Source: Pseudomonadota bacterium (GTDB lineage Bacteria; Pseudomonadota; Gammaproteobacteria; Burkholderiales; Ferrovaceae). From it: DNA of 64,000 nucleotides. Positions within the stretch are counted from its first letter, which is position 1, and each line of letters starts with the position of its first letter. Shown piece after piece: positions 8,807-18,111 of this stretch. The DNA lies in assembly GCA_021805725.1 (NCBI GenBank), contig JAJZEH010000041.1, positions 73,401-137,400 of the forward strand. Direction: 5' to 3'. The notes under the pieces are model-generated. The model ran no database searches. It was not told the origin of the DNA and saw only the letters and a list, made by a program, of their open reading frames with translations. Position numbers and translations under genes: made by a program.

Positions 8807-9484
8807 ATGAATTCCATACCCGTTTCTCAACTGCCAGCCAAAAAATTGTTGCGCGAGGCCGTTCACGCCCAACTGCGCACTGACATCCTGAGCTGTCGCA
8901 TCCCTCCTGGCGCTGAAATTCGCGAGGCCGAACTGGCCACGCGCTTTGCGGTCAGCAAATCCCCGGTACGCGACGCCCTGATGCACCTGGAACGAGAAGG
9001 TCTGGTGATCAGCTCTCCACGCCAGGGGTATCGGGTCTCCCCGGTGTCCCTCTCGGACGTGCAGGACATGTTTCACTTGCGTTCCGTGCTGGAGCGCGCC
9101 TGCATGGAACGCATCGTGCATCTGGCAAGCGATGCACAGTTGGCAGCATTGGACACTTTTCGACATTTCGATGCCACGCAGTGGGAAGGCGGACTCGTTG
9201 CCTATAACCGTGCCTTCCACGGCATGCTTGCAGAACTGTCCCACAACAAGCGAATGCGTGACCATATCAATGACCTGATCGACCAGATGGAGCGTGTGGT
9301 CCGGGTCAGTCTTGCCAACATCAGGCAGGAAAGCCCCGCATCACCCGTAGGGGAACATTGCCAGATCATCGATGCGCTTCAAGGGCGCAAGGCAAAACTT
9401 GCAGCGCGACTGGCCGAACAACACATTGCCACCGCCGCACATCGGGTCAATGACGCGCTGTCACATCGCGTCATTGCAAGCTAA
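8807..9484 (+). CDS. GntR family transcriptional regulator, FCD domain
   Basis: A 225-residue regulator. Residues about 10-75 form a GntR winged helix, with SKSPVRDALMHLEREGLV as the recognition region. The C-terminal part is an all-helical FCD ligand domain with a metal-site histidine pattern (AYNRAFHGML and later EHCQIIDAL). The open frame extends 20 codons upstream, but that extension runs through the operator at 8759-8773, so the ATG at 8807 is preferred. The gene lies 27 bp upstream of the aldehyde dehydrogenase and diverges from the MFS carrier. It probably represses both transcription units and responds to an organic acid (inference from the FCD family). Confidence 0.85.
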   Translation: MNSIPVSQLPAKKLLREAVHAQLRTDILSCRIPPGAEIREAELATRFAVSKSPVRDALMHLEREGLVISSPRQGYRVSPVSLSDVQDMFHLRSVLERACMERIVHLASDAQLAALDTFRHFDATQWEGGLVAYNRAFHGMLAELSHNKRMRDHINDLIDQMERVVRVSLANIRQESPASPVGEHCQIIDALQGRKAKLAARLAEQHIATAAHRVNDALSHRVIAS

Positions 9485-9511
9485 ATATTTTTACCTTCCT
9501 GAGGATCCATC

Positions 9512-11026
9512 ATGACGACCAGCAGCATCCCGGTTCACGGCTTATTCATTGATGGCGGCGAAGTCCCCGCCTCCCGCAGCGACCTGCTGGACGTGGTCAA
9601 CCCCGCCACCGGCGCCCTTCTTGCCAAGATCAGCCACGCCAGCGATGCCGACGTGGGCCGCGCCGTAAAAAGCGCCAGGACGGCATTCGAGGATAACGCC
9701 TGGGCGGGACTGTCCAACCGTACGCGCGCCAAACTGATCAACAAACTGGCCGACGTGTTTGAAGCCCATCTGGACGAATTCTTCCAGCTCGAAACCTTGA
9801 ACAATGGTCGTTCCGTCAACGAGACGCGCGCCCAAATCTCGCGACTCCCCGACTTTTTGCGCTACAACGCGGGGCTTGCCATCGCGCGTCGCGACGCTGT
9901 CATCCCGGTGGACGGAAATTACCTGAATTACACCATCCGCACCCCGATCGGCGTGGTGGGCAACTCCACCCCCTTCAATCACCCGCTGATGATCATGATG
10001 AAGAGCCTTGCCCCCACGCTGGCCTCCGGATGCACCACGGTGGTCAAACCCTCCGAGTACACGCCGCTGACCACATTGCGCCTTGCCGCACTGTTCACTG
10101 AGGCGGGCCTGCCGCCGGGCGTATTCAACGTGGTCACGGGCCTGGGCTCCAGCACGGGTCGCGCGCTGGCCGAGCATCCCGGGCTTGCAAAATGGGTCCT
10201 GACCGGCGGCACCGAAGCCGGCCGCATCACCGGGGCCTTGGCCGGGCACAATTTTGCACACCAAACGCTGGAACTGGGGGGGAAAACTCCCGTGCTCGTC
10301 TTTGAAGATTTCAATGTGGACCAGGCCGTCAACTACGCCGCCTTTGGTGCCTTCATCGGTGCGGGACAAACCTGCATTTGCGGCAGCCGCCAGATCGTCC
10401 ATGAAAAAATCTATGACGAGTTTGTGGAAAAACTCGCTGCCAAAGCCAAGACCATCCGCATCGGCGACCCCATCGATCCCACCGTGCAACTGGGGCCCGT
10501 GGTGTCGGCGCGCCAGCAGCAACGCGTGCTCAACTACATCAGGATCGGCCTGGAAGAAGACGGGGCACGGCTCGTTGCCGGCGGCAAGGTGCCCTCCGAC
10601 CCCTCACTGAAAGACGGGTTTTTTGTCGAACCCACCGTGTTTGCCGACGTCACGGCCCACATGCGCATTTTCCAGGAAGAGGTGTTCGGTCCTTTCGTTT
10701 CCATCACCAGGTTTTCCAGCGAGGAAGAAGGCCTGGCCCTGGCAAACAACTCGCAGTTTGGGCTGGCCGGCGCCATTCGCACCAACAACCTGACCCGGGC
10801 CCACCGGGTTGCGGCTAGGCTGAAATGCGGCATCGTCTGGGTCAATGACCACCATCGGCTGGATCCCGCATCCCCGTGGGGAGGCGTCAAGGACTCCGGC
10901 ATCGGACGCGAGTGCGGAACAGAATCCTTCGAGCAGCATTTTGAAACCAAGAGCATCATGCTGCGCATGGAGGACTCGCCTTTCGACTGGTACAAGGACA
11001 CGGCCAACCAACCCCGCCTCAACTAA
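9512..11026 (+). CDS. NAD(P)-dependent aldehyde dehydrogenase
   Basis: A 504-residue soluble aldehyde dehydrogenase that oxidises an aldehyde to its acid. The catalytic set is present: asparagine in TPFNHP (about 156), glutamate in LELGGK (about 254) and cysteine in GQTCIC (about 288). A Rossmann G-x-T-x-x-G-like segment, TGGTEAGR, lies near 231. A good AGGA ribosome site precedes the ATG. It is the second gene of a likely regulator-dehydrogenase-hydrolase operon; the hydrolase ATG follows its stop directly. Substrate not determined; the MFS porter and FCD regulator nearby suggest catabolism of an acidic or aromatic compound. Confidence 0.92.
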   Translation: MTTSSIPVHGLFIDGGEVPASRSDLLDVVNPATGALLAKISHASDADVGRAVKSARTAFEDNAWAGLSNRTRAKLINKLADVFEAHLDEFFQLETLNNGRSVNETRAQISRLPDFLRYNAGLAIARRDAVIPVDGNYLNYTIRTPIGVVGNSTPFNHPLMIMMKSLAPTLASGCTTVVKPSEYTPLTTLRLAALFTEAGLPPGVFNVVTGLGSSTGRALAEHPGLAKWVLTGGTEAGRITGALAGHNFAHQTLELGGKTPVLVFEDFNVDQAVNYAAFGAFIGAGQTCICGSRQIVHEKIYDEFVEKLAAKAKTIRIGDPIDPTVQLGPVVSARQQQRVLNYIRIGLEEDGARLVAGGKVPSDPSLKDGFFVEPTVFADVTAHMRIFQEEVFGPFVSITRFSSEEEGLALANNSQFGLAGAIRTNNLTRAHRVAARLKCGIVWVNDHHRLDPASPWGGVKDSGIGRECGTESFEQHFETKSIMLRMEDSPFDWYKDTANQPRLN

Positions 11027-11845
11027 ATGGAAACGCCCATGCATCAATCACAGCCCTCATTCAGCCCAATGGACATCGCGGTGGGCGCCCACCGCGTCCA
11101 TGCCCGCGTCGGCGGCGAAGGACCCCCCATGGTCCTGCTGCATTCGCTGCTTGCGGACGATTCAAGCTTTGACCGGATTGCCCTGCCGCTGGCACGCACC
11201 CACCGGGTCATCATGCTCGCCCTGCCGGGTTTTGGGGCCTCGGAGCGGGTAGATGGCGGCCTGGAAGCCGTGGCAGACCGGGTGGCTGGGGCCATCAAGG
11301 GGCTCAACCTGACGCACCAGCCCCTCTTGCTGGGCAACGGCTACGGCGGGTTCGTGGCATTGCTCGTGGCCATCAGGCACCCCGAAATCGCACGGCGCCT
11401 GATTCTGGCCGATTGCGGAGCAGCCTTTTCCGAACCAGGCCGCACGGCCTTTCAGGGCATGTCAGCTGCTGCGAAAGAAAAAGGCCTTGCAGCGATAGCA
11501 GATGTCGCAATGCGCCGCCTGTTTTCGGCTGAGTACCAGTCCACCCATCCGGCATTGGTCGATGAGCGTCGGAAACGATTTCTGGCCGTCGATCCGCAAA
11601 CCTTCCACAATGCCTGCGCCGCACTTTCCACCCTCGACCTGCGCTCTCAAATTGGCGCCATCGGGGTACCAGTACTCGTCCTGGTAGGGGAGCACGATGA
11701 GGCCACCCCTCCGGCCATGTCACGGGAGTTGGCCGCTGGCCTGCCCCACGCCCAGCTGCAGGTTCTATCCGGGTGCGCCCATGTGCCGCAGTTGCAGGAT
11801 CCCGAGCTGTTTCTGTCCGCCATCAAACCCTTTATTGGCGCCTGA
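11027..11845 (+). CDS. Alpha/beta hydrolase fold protein lacking the serine nucleophile
   Basis: A 272-residue alpha/beta hydrolase of the 3-oxoadipate enol-lactonase-like type. The oxyanion segment VLLHSLLADD (about 36-45) and the triad acid GEHD (aspartate about 224) and base AHVP (histidine about 252) are present. The nucleophile elbow reads LLLGNGYGGF, so the position that should be serine in G-x-S-x-G is glycine 105 (codon GGC). Either the protein is not a classical serine hydrolase, for example a cofactor-independent lyase or oxygenase-like member, or it is inactive. The ATG at 11027 abuts the dehydrogenase stop; a second in-frame ATG at 11039 is possible. Confidence 0.85.
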   Translation: METPMHQSQPSFSPMDIAVGAHRVHARVGGEGPPMVLLHSLLADDSSFDRIALPLARTHRVIMLALPGFGASERVDGGLEAVADRVAGAIKGLNLTHQPLLLGNGYGGFVALLVAIRHPEIARRLILADCGAAFSEPGRTAFQGMSAAAKEKGLAAIADVAMRRLFSAEYQSTHPALVDERRKRFLAVDPQTFHNACAALSTLDLRSQIGAIGVPVLVLVGEHDEATPPAMSRELAAGLPHAQLQVLSGCAHVPQLQDPELFLSAIKPFIGA

Positions 11846-11929
11846 TGCCCCTAAACCCATCCAGACGATTCACGGGGGGTAACATCGCGTATCATGCTGC
11901 CCTCGATGGGCTGTTTAGGGAGCGGCAAG

Positions 11930-13048
11930 GTGTTATTCGGAAGCAGGAAGATCCAGGATCAGCAACGACGAATTGAGGAACTTGAACTTCGCCTCGCAGA
12001 ACGCGAAAGGATGGCAGAGGCGCTAGCGCAACAGATGGAAGCTGCAACGCGGCGCGAACAGGTGCTGCAAACCGATCTGGAGCGGCTGCGGGGACTCACA
12101 CAGCACCTCCAAACCTTTGGCCAATCCCTAACGCATGTGCAGGGTAGCCTTGCAAGCCTTTCCACCGCCATGCAGGTGGAGAAAGACCATGCCCTTGATG
12201 CGCAAGGGGTTTCCCTCACCAGCCGCACCGCCATCGAGCGGATTGCCACCAACCTGGCCGACCTTGCCAGCAACTCCCATCGCGCAGCCCTGCAGATCGG
12301 CGAACTGGACGCACGAGCCCAGGAAATCAGCAAAATCATCCAGCTCATCAAGGAAATTGCCGACCAGACCAACCTGCTGGCCTTGAATGCGGCCATCGAA
12401 GCCGCACGCGCGGGAGAACAGGGCCGGGGGTTTGCCGTGGTGGCCGATGAAGTGAGAAAGCTTGCCGAACGCACCACCCATGCCACCGGGGAGATTTCCA
12501 CCCTGGTGGAACGCATTCGGGGTGACAGCACCACGAGCCACGACCAGATCCTGGCCCTGGCAGATCAATCCGAGACCTTCAGCAAGGATGGACAAGCCGC
12601 TGCTGGCACCATGCGGCAACTGCTGGACCTGTCCGCCCTCATGGAAAAAGCCATCGCGGCATCGGCGCTTCGCGGTTTTTGCGAGTTGGCCAAGGTGGAT
12701 CACCTGATCTTCAAGTTTCGCATCTACAAGGTCTTGTTTGGACTGTCAGAGGAAAGGGAAAACAAATTCGCCAGCCATACGGAATGCCGGCTGGGCCAAT
12801 GGTATTACCAGGGCGAGGGCCGGGACTGCTTTTCCAAATTGGAGGGCTATCAGGGCATTGAAGCCCCCCATATCCAGGTCCACCACTTCGCCATCGAAAC
12901 CTTACGGGCCCACGCTGCAGGGGATACGGCACGCATGCTGAAGAGCGTTGCCGGCATGGAAGAGGCAAGCCTCAAGGTCATTGAAGGGCTGGAACACATG
13001 TCGCTCACCGGAGAGAAGAACAGTGATCTGCTCTGCAGCTCCCATTGA
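11930..13048 (+). CDS. Soluble methyl-accepting chemotaxis protein with CZB domain
   Basis: A cytoplasmic chemoreceptor of about 372 residues with no membrane helix. An N-terminal coiled coil rich in E/R/Q/A is followed by the conserved MCP hairpin tip ([20 protein letters not shown], then [18 protein letters not shown]). The C-terminal 110 residues form a CZB zinc-binding domain with a VDH histidine, the cysteine of ECRLGQWYY and the pair PHIQVH. The family is known to sense zinc, or hypochlorite through the zinc-bound cysteine. I chose the GTG at 11930 because AGGGAG precedes it by 7 nt and the protein then begins LFGSRK; ATGs at 11894 and 11906 are alternatives. No other chemotaxis genes lie nearby. 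Confidence 0.87.
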   Translation: MLFGSRKIQDQQRRIEELELRLAERERMAEALAQQMEAATRREQVLQTDLERLRGLTQHLQTFGQSLTHVQGSLASLSTAMQVEKDHALDAQGVSLTSRTAIERIATNLADLASNSHRAALQIGELDARAQEISKIIQLIKEIADQTNLLALNAAIEAARAGEQGRGFAVVADEVRKLAERTTHATGEISTLVERIRGDSTTSHDQILALADQSETFSKDGQAAAGTMRQLLDLSALMEKAIAASALRGFCELAKVDHLIFKFRIYKVLFGLSEERENKFASHTECRLGQWYYQGEGRDCFSKLEGYQGIEAPHIQVHHFAIETLRAHAAGDTARMLKSVAGMEEASLKVIEGLEHMSLTGEKNSDLLCSSH

Positions 13049-13173
13049 GGTGGCGTAGCCCTCGTTTGCATGAGGGGCTGCTGCATTCCCTTATACTATG
13101 GGAAAATGTCACATGCTAAATTCAGGCGGTGCAACCGTTGGCGTGCGACGCCATACATCAGGAGATATTCATC

Positions 13174-13731
13174 GTGACCGAACTCAAAAGAAAAACCAGC
13201 CCCTTCGTCATTGCGGCTTCCATTGCAGTGACGCTCTTCAGCCTCGTTGGCATTGCAGCGCTGACCGGCTACCTTCCCAAACACAACAGCAGCAGCGAAG
13301 TGGCGGCTCCCCCACCCTCCGAGAAGCTGGGCCCCTTGCCACAACCCGCATCCCCACCTTCTTCGCAAATCCCTCCAGGACCGATCCAGCCCACGGTCTG
13401 TACCGATTGCGGGGTGATCACATCCATCCGGCTTGTGGAAAAACAGGGTGAGGGCGGTGCGCTGGGCGTTGTGGCAGGTGGCCTGGTAGGAGGCATTCTT
13501 GGACATCAGGTAGGCGGTGGGGCGGGCAAGGACCTTGCCACCATTGCCGGTGCCGTGGGCGGGGGTTACGCAGGAAACGAAATCGAAAAGCGGGCCAATA
13601 GCACCCAAATCCATGAAGTCACTGTGCGCATGGACGACGGCCGGTCTCACGTCCTGGCTCTGCAAGCCAACCCCGCATTCAGGGTGGGCGAACGGGTGCG
13701 GGTCATCAACGGCGCCATCCGGCCTTACTAG
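13174..13731 (+). CDS. Glycine-zipper 2TM-type membrane/envelope protein
   Basis: A 185-residue protein starting at GTG 13174, preceded by AGGAG; the frame is open 15 codons further upstream without support. One N-terminal hydrophobic helix (about 10-32) anchors it. A proline-rich linker follows, then a C-x-x-C pair (CTDC), then a glycine-zipper region (about 95-135) with repeated GGxxGG patterns such as GGLVGGILGHQVGGG, as in SlyB/RcsF-associated 2TM proteins. The C-terminal 50 residues form a small beta domain. It probably sits in the envelope; function unknown. Confidence 0.75.
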   Translation: MTELKRKTSPFVIAASIAVTLFSLVGIAALTGYLPKHNSSSEVAAPPPSEKLGPLPQPASPPSSQIPPGPIQPTVCTDCGVITSIRLVEKQGEGGALGVVAGGLVGGILGHQVGGGAGKDLATIAGAVGGGYAGNEIEKRANSTQIHEVTVRMDDGRSHVLALQANPAFRVGERVRVINGAIRPY

Positions 13732-13743
13732 GCCGTGGCAACA

Positions 13744-13771
13744 GGGGGAGTGGCCTGGTAGCCATTCCCCC
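13744..13771. terminator. Possible bidirectional hairpin terminator
   Basis: An 11-bp inverted repeat, GGGGGAGTGGC (13744-13754) and GCCATTCCCCC (13761-13771), with a 6-nt loop and one G-U pair. It sits between the convergent glycine-zipper and HU genes. A run of Ts is lacking on either side, so intrinsic termination is uncertain. Confidence 0.4.
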
Positions 13772-13779
13772 GCCTGACA

Positions 13780-14073
13780 CTACTTCTTCTTGGCTTTCTT
13801 GCCGGCGACGGCGGACTTGAAAGTGGCCCCGGCAGTGAAGCGCGGCACAGTGGTGGCGGCAATCTTGATTTCTTTGCCCGTCTGAGGATTGCGACCGGTA
13901 CGGGCAGCGCGCTTGGAAGACTTGAAGGTCCCGAATCCCACCAGGGTGACGGAATCGCCCTTGCTCACTGCCTTGACGACGGTGTCGATGGCGGCGGATA
14001 AGGCCCGTTCTGCAGCAGCCTTTGAGAGGTCAGCTTCCTTGGCAATGGCTTCGATGAGTTCGGATTTGTTCAT
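13780..14073 (-). CDS. hup: HU family DNA-binding protein
   Basis: A 97-residue HU/IHF-fold nucleoid protein: [11 protein letters not shown] at the start, the GFGTF turn (about 47-51), the DNA-minor-groove arm with [12 protein letters not shown] (about 58-69) and a lysine-rich tail ending AGKKAKKK. The tail is slightly longer than in E. coli HupA/B. A GAGGAGA ribosome site lies just upstream of the ATG. That ribosome site and the first 14 codons overlap the 3' end of the GIY-YIG gene on the same strand by 44 nt. Confidence 0.95.
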   Translation of the reverse strand: MNKSELIEAIAKEADLSKAAAERALSAAIDTVVKAVSKGDSVTLVGFGTFKSSKRAARTGRNPQTGKEIKIAATTVPRFTAGATFKSAVAGKKAKKK

Positions 14074-14395
14074 GCAATATCTCCTCAGTGATAGTGTCGT
14101 TGGTGGTCGGCTCTGCCTTCCCCAGAAAATCCGGCGCGCGAAGCGCAGTGATCTTTTTATCCTTGGGCAGGCGTTTGATGGCCAGTTCGGCCTTCAAGGC
14201 TTCTGATCTCGAGCCGAACATCCGTGATCCTACCAAGCAAACCGGCGGATGGGAACGGGTATATCGTGCTCCCACGCCTTTACAGTGGGCCTGATACCGG
14301 CGCGCAACATCTGTGGTGATTCCTGCATAAAGGGAACCATCAATACATTCAATGAGGTACAGAAACCAAGGGGCAGTAGACATGGCGCCCATCAT
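14030..14395 (-). CDS. GIY-YIG domain nuclease family protein (YhbQ/UPF0213-like)
   Basis: A small GIY-YIG endonuclease-fold protein. FLYLIEC and [12 protein letters not shown] supply the two GIY-YIG-type strands, followed by a conserved arginine and the [16 protein letters not shown] helix typical of UPF0213 proteins. An ATG at 14383 gives [10 protein letters not shown] and is the likelier start; 14395 is the longest. The family is usually about 85-100 residues; here about 25 extra residues run through the ribosome site and first codons of the HU gene. Role unknown; related proteins have been linked to DNA repair. Confidence 0.78.
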   Translation of the reverse strand: MMGAMSTAPWFLYLIECIDGSLYAGITTDVARRYQAHCKGVGARYTRSHPPVCLVGSRMFGSRSEALKAELAIKRLPKDKKITALRAPDFLGKAEPTTNDTITEEILHEQIRTHRSHCQGS

Positions 14396-14559
14396 GACAC
14401 GGTTCTGACCTAAATTTCTGCCCGCTCAACATGGGCAATTTCCAGCAGGGCGAGAATGCTGCTGTTTTGCAGTAGTCCTTTTTCCTACATATCATTTTGG
14501 TCAAATTCACTAGAATAGGAAGAAGCAGCAACATCATCTGAGCATAATGGGGGATTGAG

Positions 14560-15426
14560 ATGGACGCCGATCAGGAACTGCAACGTGCCTTGGTGGAGAT
14601 TGGAATTCCTCCACGGCCAGAAATCTTGACGCATCTCGATGCAGAGGCCCGAAAGGATGATCCGGACTACCGGCAGATCGAGAAACTGATCAGTGCAGAG
14701 GTGGGCATTTCCGCGGCCCTCATCAAGACCATCAATTCACCGCTGTACGGGCTGAGAACCAAGGTCTCATCCGTTCACCAGGCCATCAGCATGCTGGGAA
14801 TGTCCACCGTTACGCGCGTCGTGACGGGAATGGCGCTGCGAAACATTGCCGCCGGTGCAAACATTGCCGACGTGGAGGAGTTTCTGGAAGCCTCGGCTGA
14901 AAGGGCCCTGGTGACCTCCTACATCGCCAAAATGCTGGGGGGCATCAACAGCGACCACGCCTTCACCTTCGGGCTATTCCAGAATTGCGGAATACTGCTG
15001 CTGATTGCGCGCCGCCCTGGTTACAAAAAAGTCCTGGAACTGGCCAGGAGAACGCCAGACAGGATCATGACCCACACCGAAATCGACCATCTGGGCATTT
15101 CACACGCCTACATTGGCTCCCTGATGGCCAAAGAATGGGGATTGGGTGAAGCCATTACCGAAGCGATTTGGCACCACCACGACTACGACGAAATCACCAG
15201 AAAGCCTGGTAAAGAGGCCACGAAAAACGCGTTGCTGAAGGAAACCCAGGACCTGATTGCCCTGGGATTGTTGGCCGAAAGGGCGATTCAATACAATCCC
15301 GAATTCGAGCGTGGCGCCGACTGGGTTTCGGGCGGCCGTCTTGCGCTTGAACATTTTGGGTTTTTCGAAGACAACTTTCACAATATCACACAGAAAGTGC
15401 AGGAAGTTCTGGGCGTGCTGCATTAG
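14560..15426 (+). CDS. HDOD domain protein
   Basis: A 288-residue HDOD protein, the divergent HD-like domain of bacterial signalling systems. The signature ISAALIKTINSPLYGL (about 51-66) and HQAISMLGM (about 73-81) are typical, followed by a helical HD-like core; a later segment, EAIWHHHD (about 204-211), also fits. No output domain is fused, so it may act as an adaptor in c-di-GMP or stress signalling (inference). The BON lipoprotein gene follows 41 bp downstream. Confidence 0.85.
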   Translation: MDADQELQRALVEIGIPPRPEILTHLDAEARKDDPDYRQIEKLISAEVGISAALIKTINSPLYGLRTKVSSVHQAISMLGMSTVTRVVTGMALRNIAAGANIADVEEFLEASAERALVTSYIAKMLGGINSDHAFTFGLFQNCGILLLIARRPGYKKVLELARRTPDRIMTHTEIDHLGISHAYIGSLMAKEWGLGEAITEAIWHHHDYDEITRKPGKEATKNALLKETQDLIALGLLAERAIQYNPEFERGADWVSGGRLALEHFGFFEDNFHNITQKVQEVLGVLH

Positions 15427-15467
15427 AATGGCAGTGAACCTCTTGGTCATTGATTTGGAAAACTCAA

Positions 15468-15809
15468 ATGCATCTGACATTCTTGAAAAAAGTTACCGGA
15501 ATTTCGATGGCGCTGATACTGGCGGCCATGATCAGCGCATGCGCCACCAGCCCCGCTCGCACTGCCGCAGAATTGGAAGCGGACAAGAAACTCGAAATTG
15601 CCGTGACGCAGCAACTTGCTGACGATCCCAACGTCTTTGCCCCACATATCCAGGTCAGCGTCAATCGCGGCGTGGTTACGCTCTCGGGAATGGTGTTCGA
15701 CGGTAACGAAATATTTGAAGCAGGCCGGGTGACCAAACTCGTGCCCGGGGTGATCTCAGTGCGAAATCAAATCGAAATGCACATCAGTGGGCGTGGCGGA
15801 GATAGCTGA
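15468..15809 (+). CDS. BON domain lipoprotein (copy 1)
   Basis: A 113-residue protein with a lipoprotein signal ending MISACAT, followed by a single BON domain (LEIAVTQQLADDP, then VNRGVVTLSGMV and VPGVISVRNQI). BON domains of the OsmY/Kbp type bind phospholipid or other envelope components in the periplasm. The ATG at 15468 is preferred over an in-frame TTG at 15450. It is a clear paralogue of the lipoprotein at 53801-54127; both share spacing and the DDPxVxAxHIxVSVxRGVVTLSG core. Confidence 0.8.
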   Translation: MHLTFLKKVTGISMALILAAMISACATSPARTAAELEADKKLEIAVTQQLADDPNVFAPHIQVSVNRGVVTLSGMVFDGNEIFEAGRVTKLVPGVISVRNQIEMHISGRGGDS

Positions 15810-15817
15810 TAAGGCAG

Positions 15818-16921
15818 TCAGCGCTGTCCTGGACGACGCTGACGCAGATATTCCAAAACTTCACACTGCCCGCCGCTAAATTCGATTCTGGCTTCCTTGC
15901 GCTGGCGCTGAAAGGCGTACATGGGATCGTAGTACTCGCGCAACAGCCCCTCGATCCAGCCGCGGTGCAACTCCACCGTCCCGCTTCTGGACTGCTCATC
16001 CAGCGCGGCATCCATGATGCCCATCAGGCGTTGGGTGCGTTCACCGCCAAGGCGCCTGGCAATGCTGCCGAGGCTTTGGCGAAGCCGTTCTGCATAGGCA
16101 GCCCACCCCTGTTCCTCCCCGTAGCGCACAACAAACTGACGCCGCAGGTCAATTACGTAGTCACCAAGGATGCGCCCGACACGACTTGCAAAGCTGTCCT
16201 CCAGCCAGACCAGGGGACACTCCTGCATGTGCTGATACAGGGTCAACGGCACCGAGCAGCTGCCGATGATGTGGCCCTCGTCTTCGATGACAAACTGCTC
16301 CCCTCCGGCGGCCCGCTGCTTGAGTAAATCAATTGCCAGGGCGTTCTCAAAGTCGATTTGCGAGGGCTGCGGTGTGGCCTGTTTACCAAAGCTGGAGCCC
16401 CGGTGATTGGCGTGGTGCTCCAGATCCAGAGCGTGGCCCAGCTGAGCCAGCACTTCCGTCTTGCCGGTGCCGGTCAACCCGCCAAGCAACACGAATTCAC
16501 ATTGAAAAATCACCGCTTCAGTGGATTCCATCAGGAAATTGCGCATGGCCTTGTAACCACCTGCCACCCTTGGAAAGCTGACTCCCGCATCATGAAGCCA
16601 AGCTTGTGCAATCTTGGAGCGCAGACCTCCGCGAAAGCAGTACAGGTAGCCCTGCGGGTTGGCGCGAGCGAAAGCGGCCCAGGCCTCAATGCGCTCTGCC
16701 CTGGCCTTGCCGGAAACAAGGCTATGCCCCAGCGCCAAAGCAGCCTCAGGCCCACGCTGTTTGTAACAGGTGCCCACCTTTTGCCGCTCCTGGTCGTTCA
16801 TCAGGGGCAGGTTGACGGCACCGGGAAAGGCCCCTTTACTGAATTCCGCCGGGGCGCGCACATCCATCAGGGGCCGATTGTCGAGAAAGAGCGCGCGGTA
16901 ATCGGCGCTGTCCTCGCGCAT
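15818..16921 (-). CDS. selU: tRNA 2-selenouridine synthase
   Basis: A 367-residue SelU/MnmH protein that replaces sulfur by selenium at the wobble 2-thiouridine of certain tRNAs, using selenophosphate. The N-terminal rhodanese domain has [20 protein letters not shown] and the catalytic cysteine in YLYCFRGG (about 95). A P-loop, GLTGTGKT (about 148-155), starts the second domain. The ATG at 16921 shares one base with the selD stop (TGATG). The open frame extends 50 codons further upstream, but that part lies in selD and is not coding for this protein. Operon order is selD then selU. Confidence 0.92.
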   Translation of the reverse strand: MREDSADYRALFLDNRPLMDVRAPAEFSKGAFPGAVNLPLMNDQERQKVGTCYKQRGPEAALALGHSLVSGKARAERIEAWAAFARANPQGYLYCFRGGLRSKIAQAWLHDAGVSFPRVAGGYKAMRNFLMESTEAVIFQCEFVLLGGLTGTGKTEVLAQLGHALDLEHHANHRGSSFGKQATPQPSQIDFENALAIDLLKQRAAGGEQFVIEDEGHIIGSCSVPLTLYQHMQECPLVWLEDSFASRVGRILGDYVIDLRRQFVVRYGEEQGWAAYAERLRQSLGSIARRLGGERTQRLMGIMDAALDEQSRSGTVELHRGWIEGLLREYYDPMYAFQRQRKEARIEFSGGQCEVLEYLRQRRPGQR

Positions 16922-17955
16922 CAACGGACCTCTATGGCGTATTGCCGTCTGGGCATCATCTCGCCGATGGGTGTCAGATCCAGACCCAGTTCGGCGGACA
17001 CTGCAAGGAATTCGCTTTCGCCTGCGGCATCCACGGCCACCAGCAAACCACCGCTTGTCTGCGGATCGCACAGCAAGTGCTTCTGTGCCTCGAAGAGCGG
17101 GGAAATGCGATCACCATAGCTGTCAAAGTTGCGCTGGGTCCCCCCGGGGATGGCGCCGAGCTTCAGGTAATGGTCCAGACCTTCCAGCCGGGGAACGGCC
17201 TCGTAGCGAAGCCGCGCAGTCACCCCGCTGCCATCAGCCATTTCCACCAGATGACCCAGCAGCCCAAAACCGGTGACGTCGGTCATGGCCCGCACGCCCT
17301 CCAGTTTTCCAAAACGGCTGCCGGGTTTGTTCAAGGTACACATCCAGTCCCGCGCCATGCCTACGTCTTCGACGCGAAGCAGTCCCTTTTTTTCGGCGGT
17401 GGCGAGGATGCCTATCCCCAGGGGTTTGGTGAGATAGAGCCTGCAGCCCACAGTGGCCGTGTCATTGCGCTTGAGAAAGCGTTTCTCGACGATGCCCGTG
17501 ACGGCCAGCCCGAAGATGGGTTCGGGAGCGTCGATGGAATGCCCACCGGCCAGCGGAATGCCGGCCTCGTGGCACGCCGCATGACCGCCGTGAATCACTT
17601 CGCGCGCCACTTCAGGAGACAGCACATTGATGGGCCAGCCCAGAATGGCCACGGCCATCAGGGGGTCGGCGCCCATGGCATAGATGTCGCTGATGGCATT
17701 GGTGGCGGCAATGCGGCCAAAGTCGAAGGGATCGTCAACGATGGGCATGAAAAAGTCCGTGGTGGAGACGAGGCCGCGCTGCTCGTCAATGGCATACACC
17801 GCCGCATCGTCGCGCGAAGCATTGCCGACCCAGAGTTTTGGGTCAAGGGGAGACGCCCCACTTCCTGCGAGGATCACATCCAGCATCTGTGGGGAGATCT
17901 TGCAGCCACAGCCGGCGCCGTGACTGTATTGGGTCAAACGAATTGGATTGCTCAT
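16921..17955 (-). CDS. selD: Selenide, water dikinase (selenophosphate synthetase)
   Basis: A 344-residue SelD that makes selenophosphate from selenide and ATP. The N-terminal catalytic loop, [13 protein letters not shown], carries cysteine 17, so this is the cysteine form, not a selenoprotein. DDAAVY, the [20 protein letters not shown] segment and [10 protein letters not shown], all standard for the family, are present. It is coupled to selU by a one-base overlap. No selA or selB is in the window; the visible use of selenium is tRNA modification. A tRNA-Pro gene sits immediately upstream. Confidence 0.96.
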   Translation of the reverse strand: MSNPIRLTQYSHGAGCGCKISPQMLDVILAGSGASPLDPKLWVGNASRDDAAVYAIDEQRGLVSTTDFFMPIVDDPFDFGRIAATNAISDIYAMGADPLMAVAILGWPINVLSPEVAREVIHGGHAACHEAGIPLAGGHSIDAPEPIFGLAVTGIVEKRFLKRNDTATVGCRLYLTKPLGIGILATAEKKGLLRVEDVGMARDWMCTLNKPGSRFGKLEGVRAMTDVTGFGLLGHLVEMADGSGVTARLRYEAVPRLEGLDHYLKLGAIPGGTQRNFDSYGDRISPLFEAQKHLLCDPQTSGGLLVAVDAAGESEFLAVSAELGLDLTPIGEMMPRRQYAIEVR

Positions 17956-17964
17956 GAAAATTGT

Positions 17965-18041
<77 letters not shown>

Positions 18042-18111
18042 AATTGCCGTTGAAGCTACCGGCGAAGCCGCACATTCTACTCCAGCCCGTCTCACCATGC
18101 CAGCCGCGCGG

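Noticed and set aside
9542..10522. 326-codon open frame opposite the aldehyde dehydrogenase
   Set aside because: No motif; explained by codon structure of the sense gene.
13060..13085. Imperfect hairpin AGCCCTC/GAGGGGCT after the chemoreceptor
   Set aside because: A bulge and no following T run; weak evidence for a terminator.
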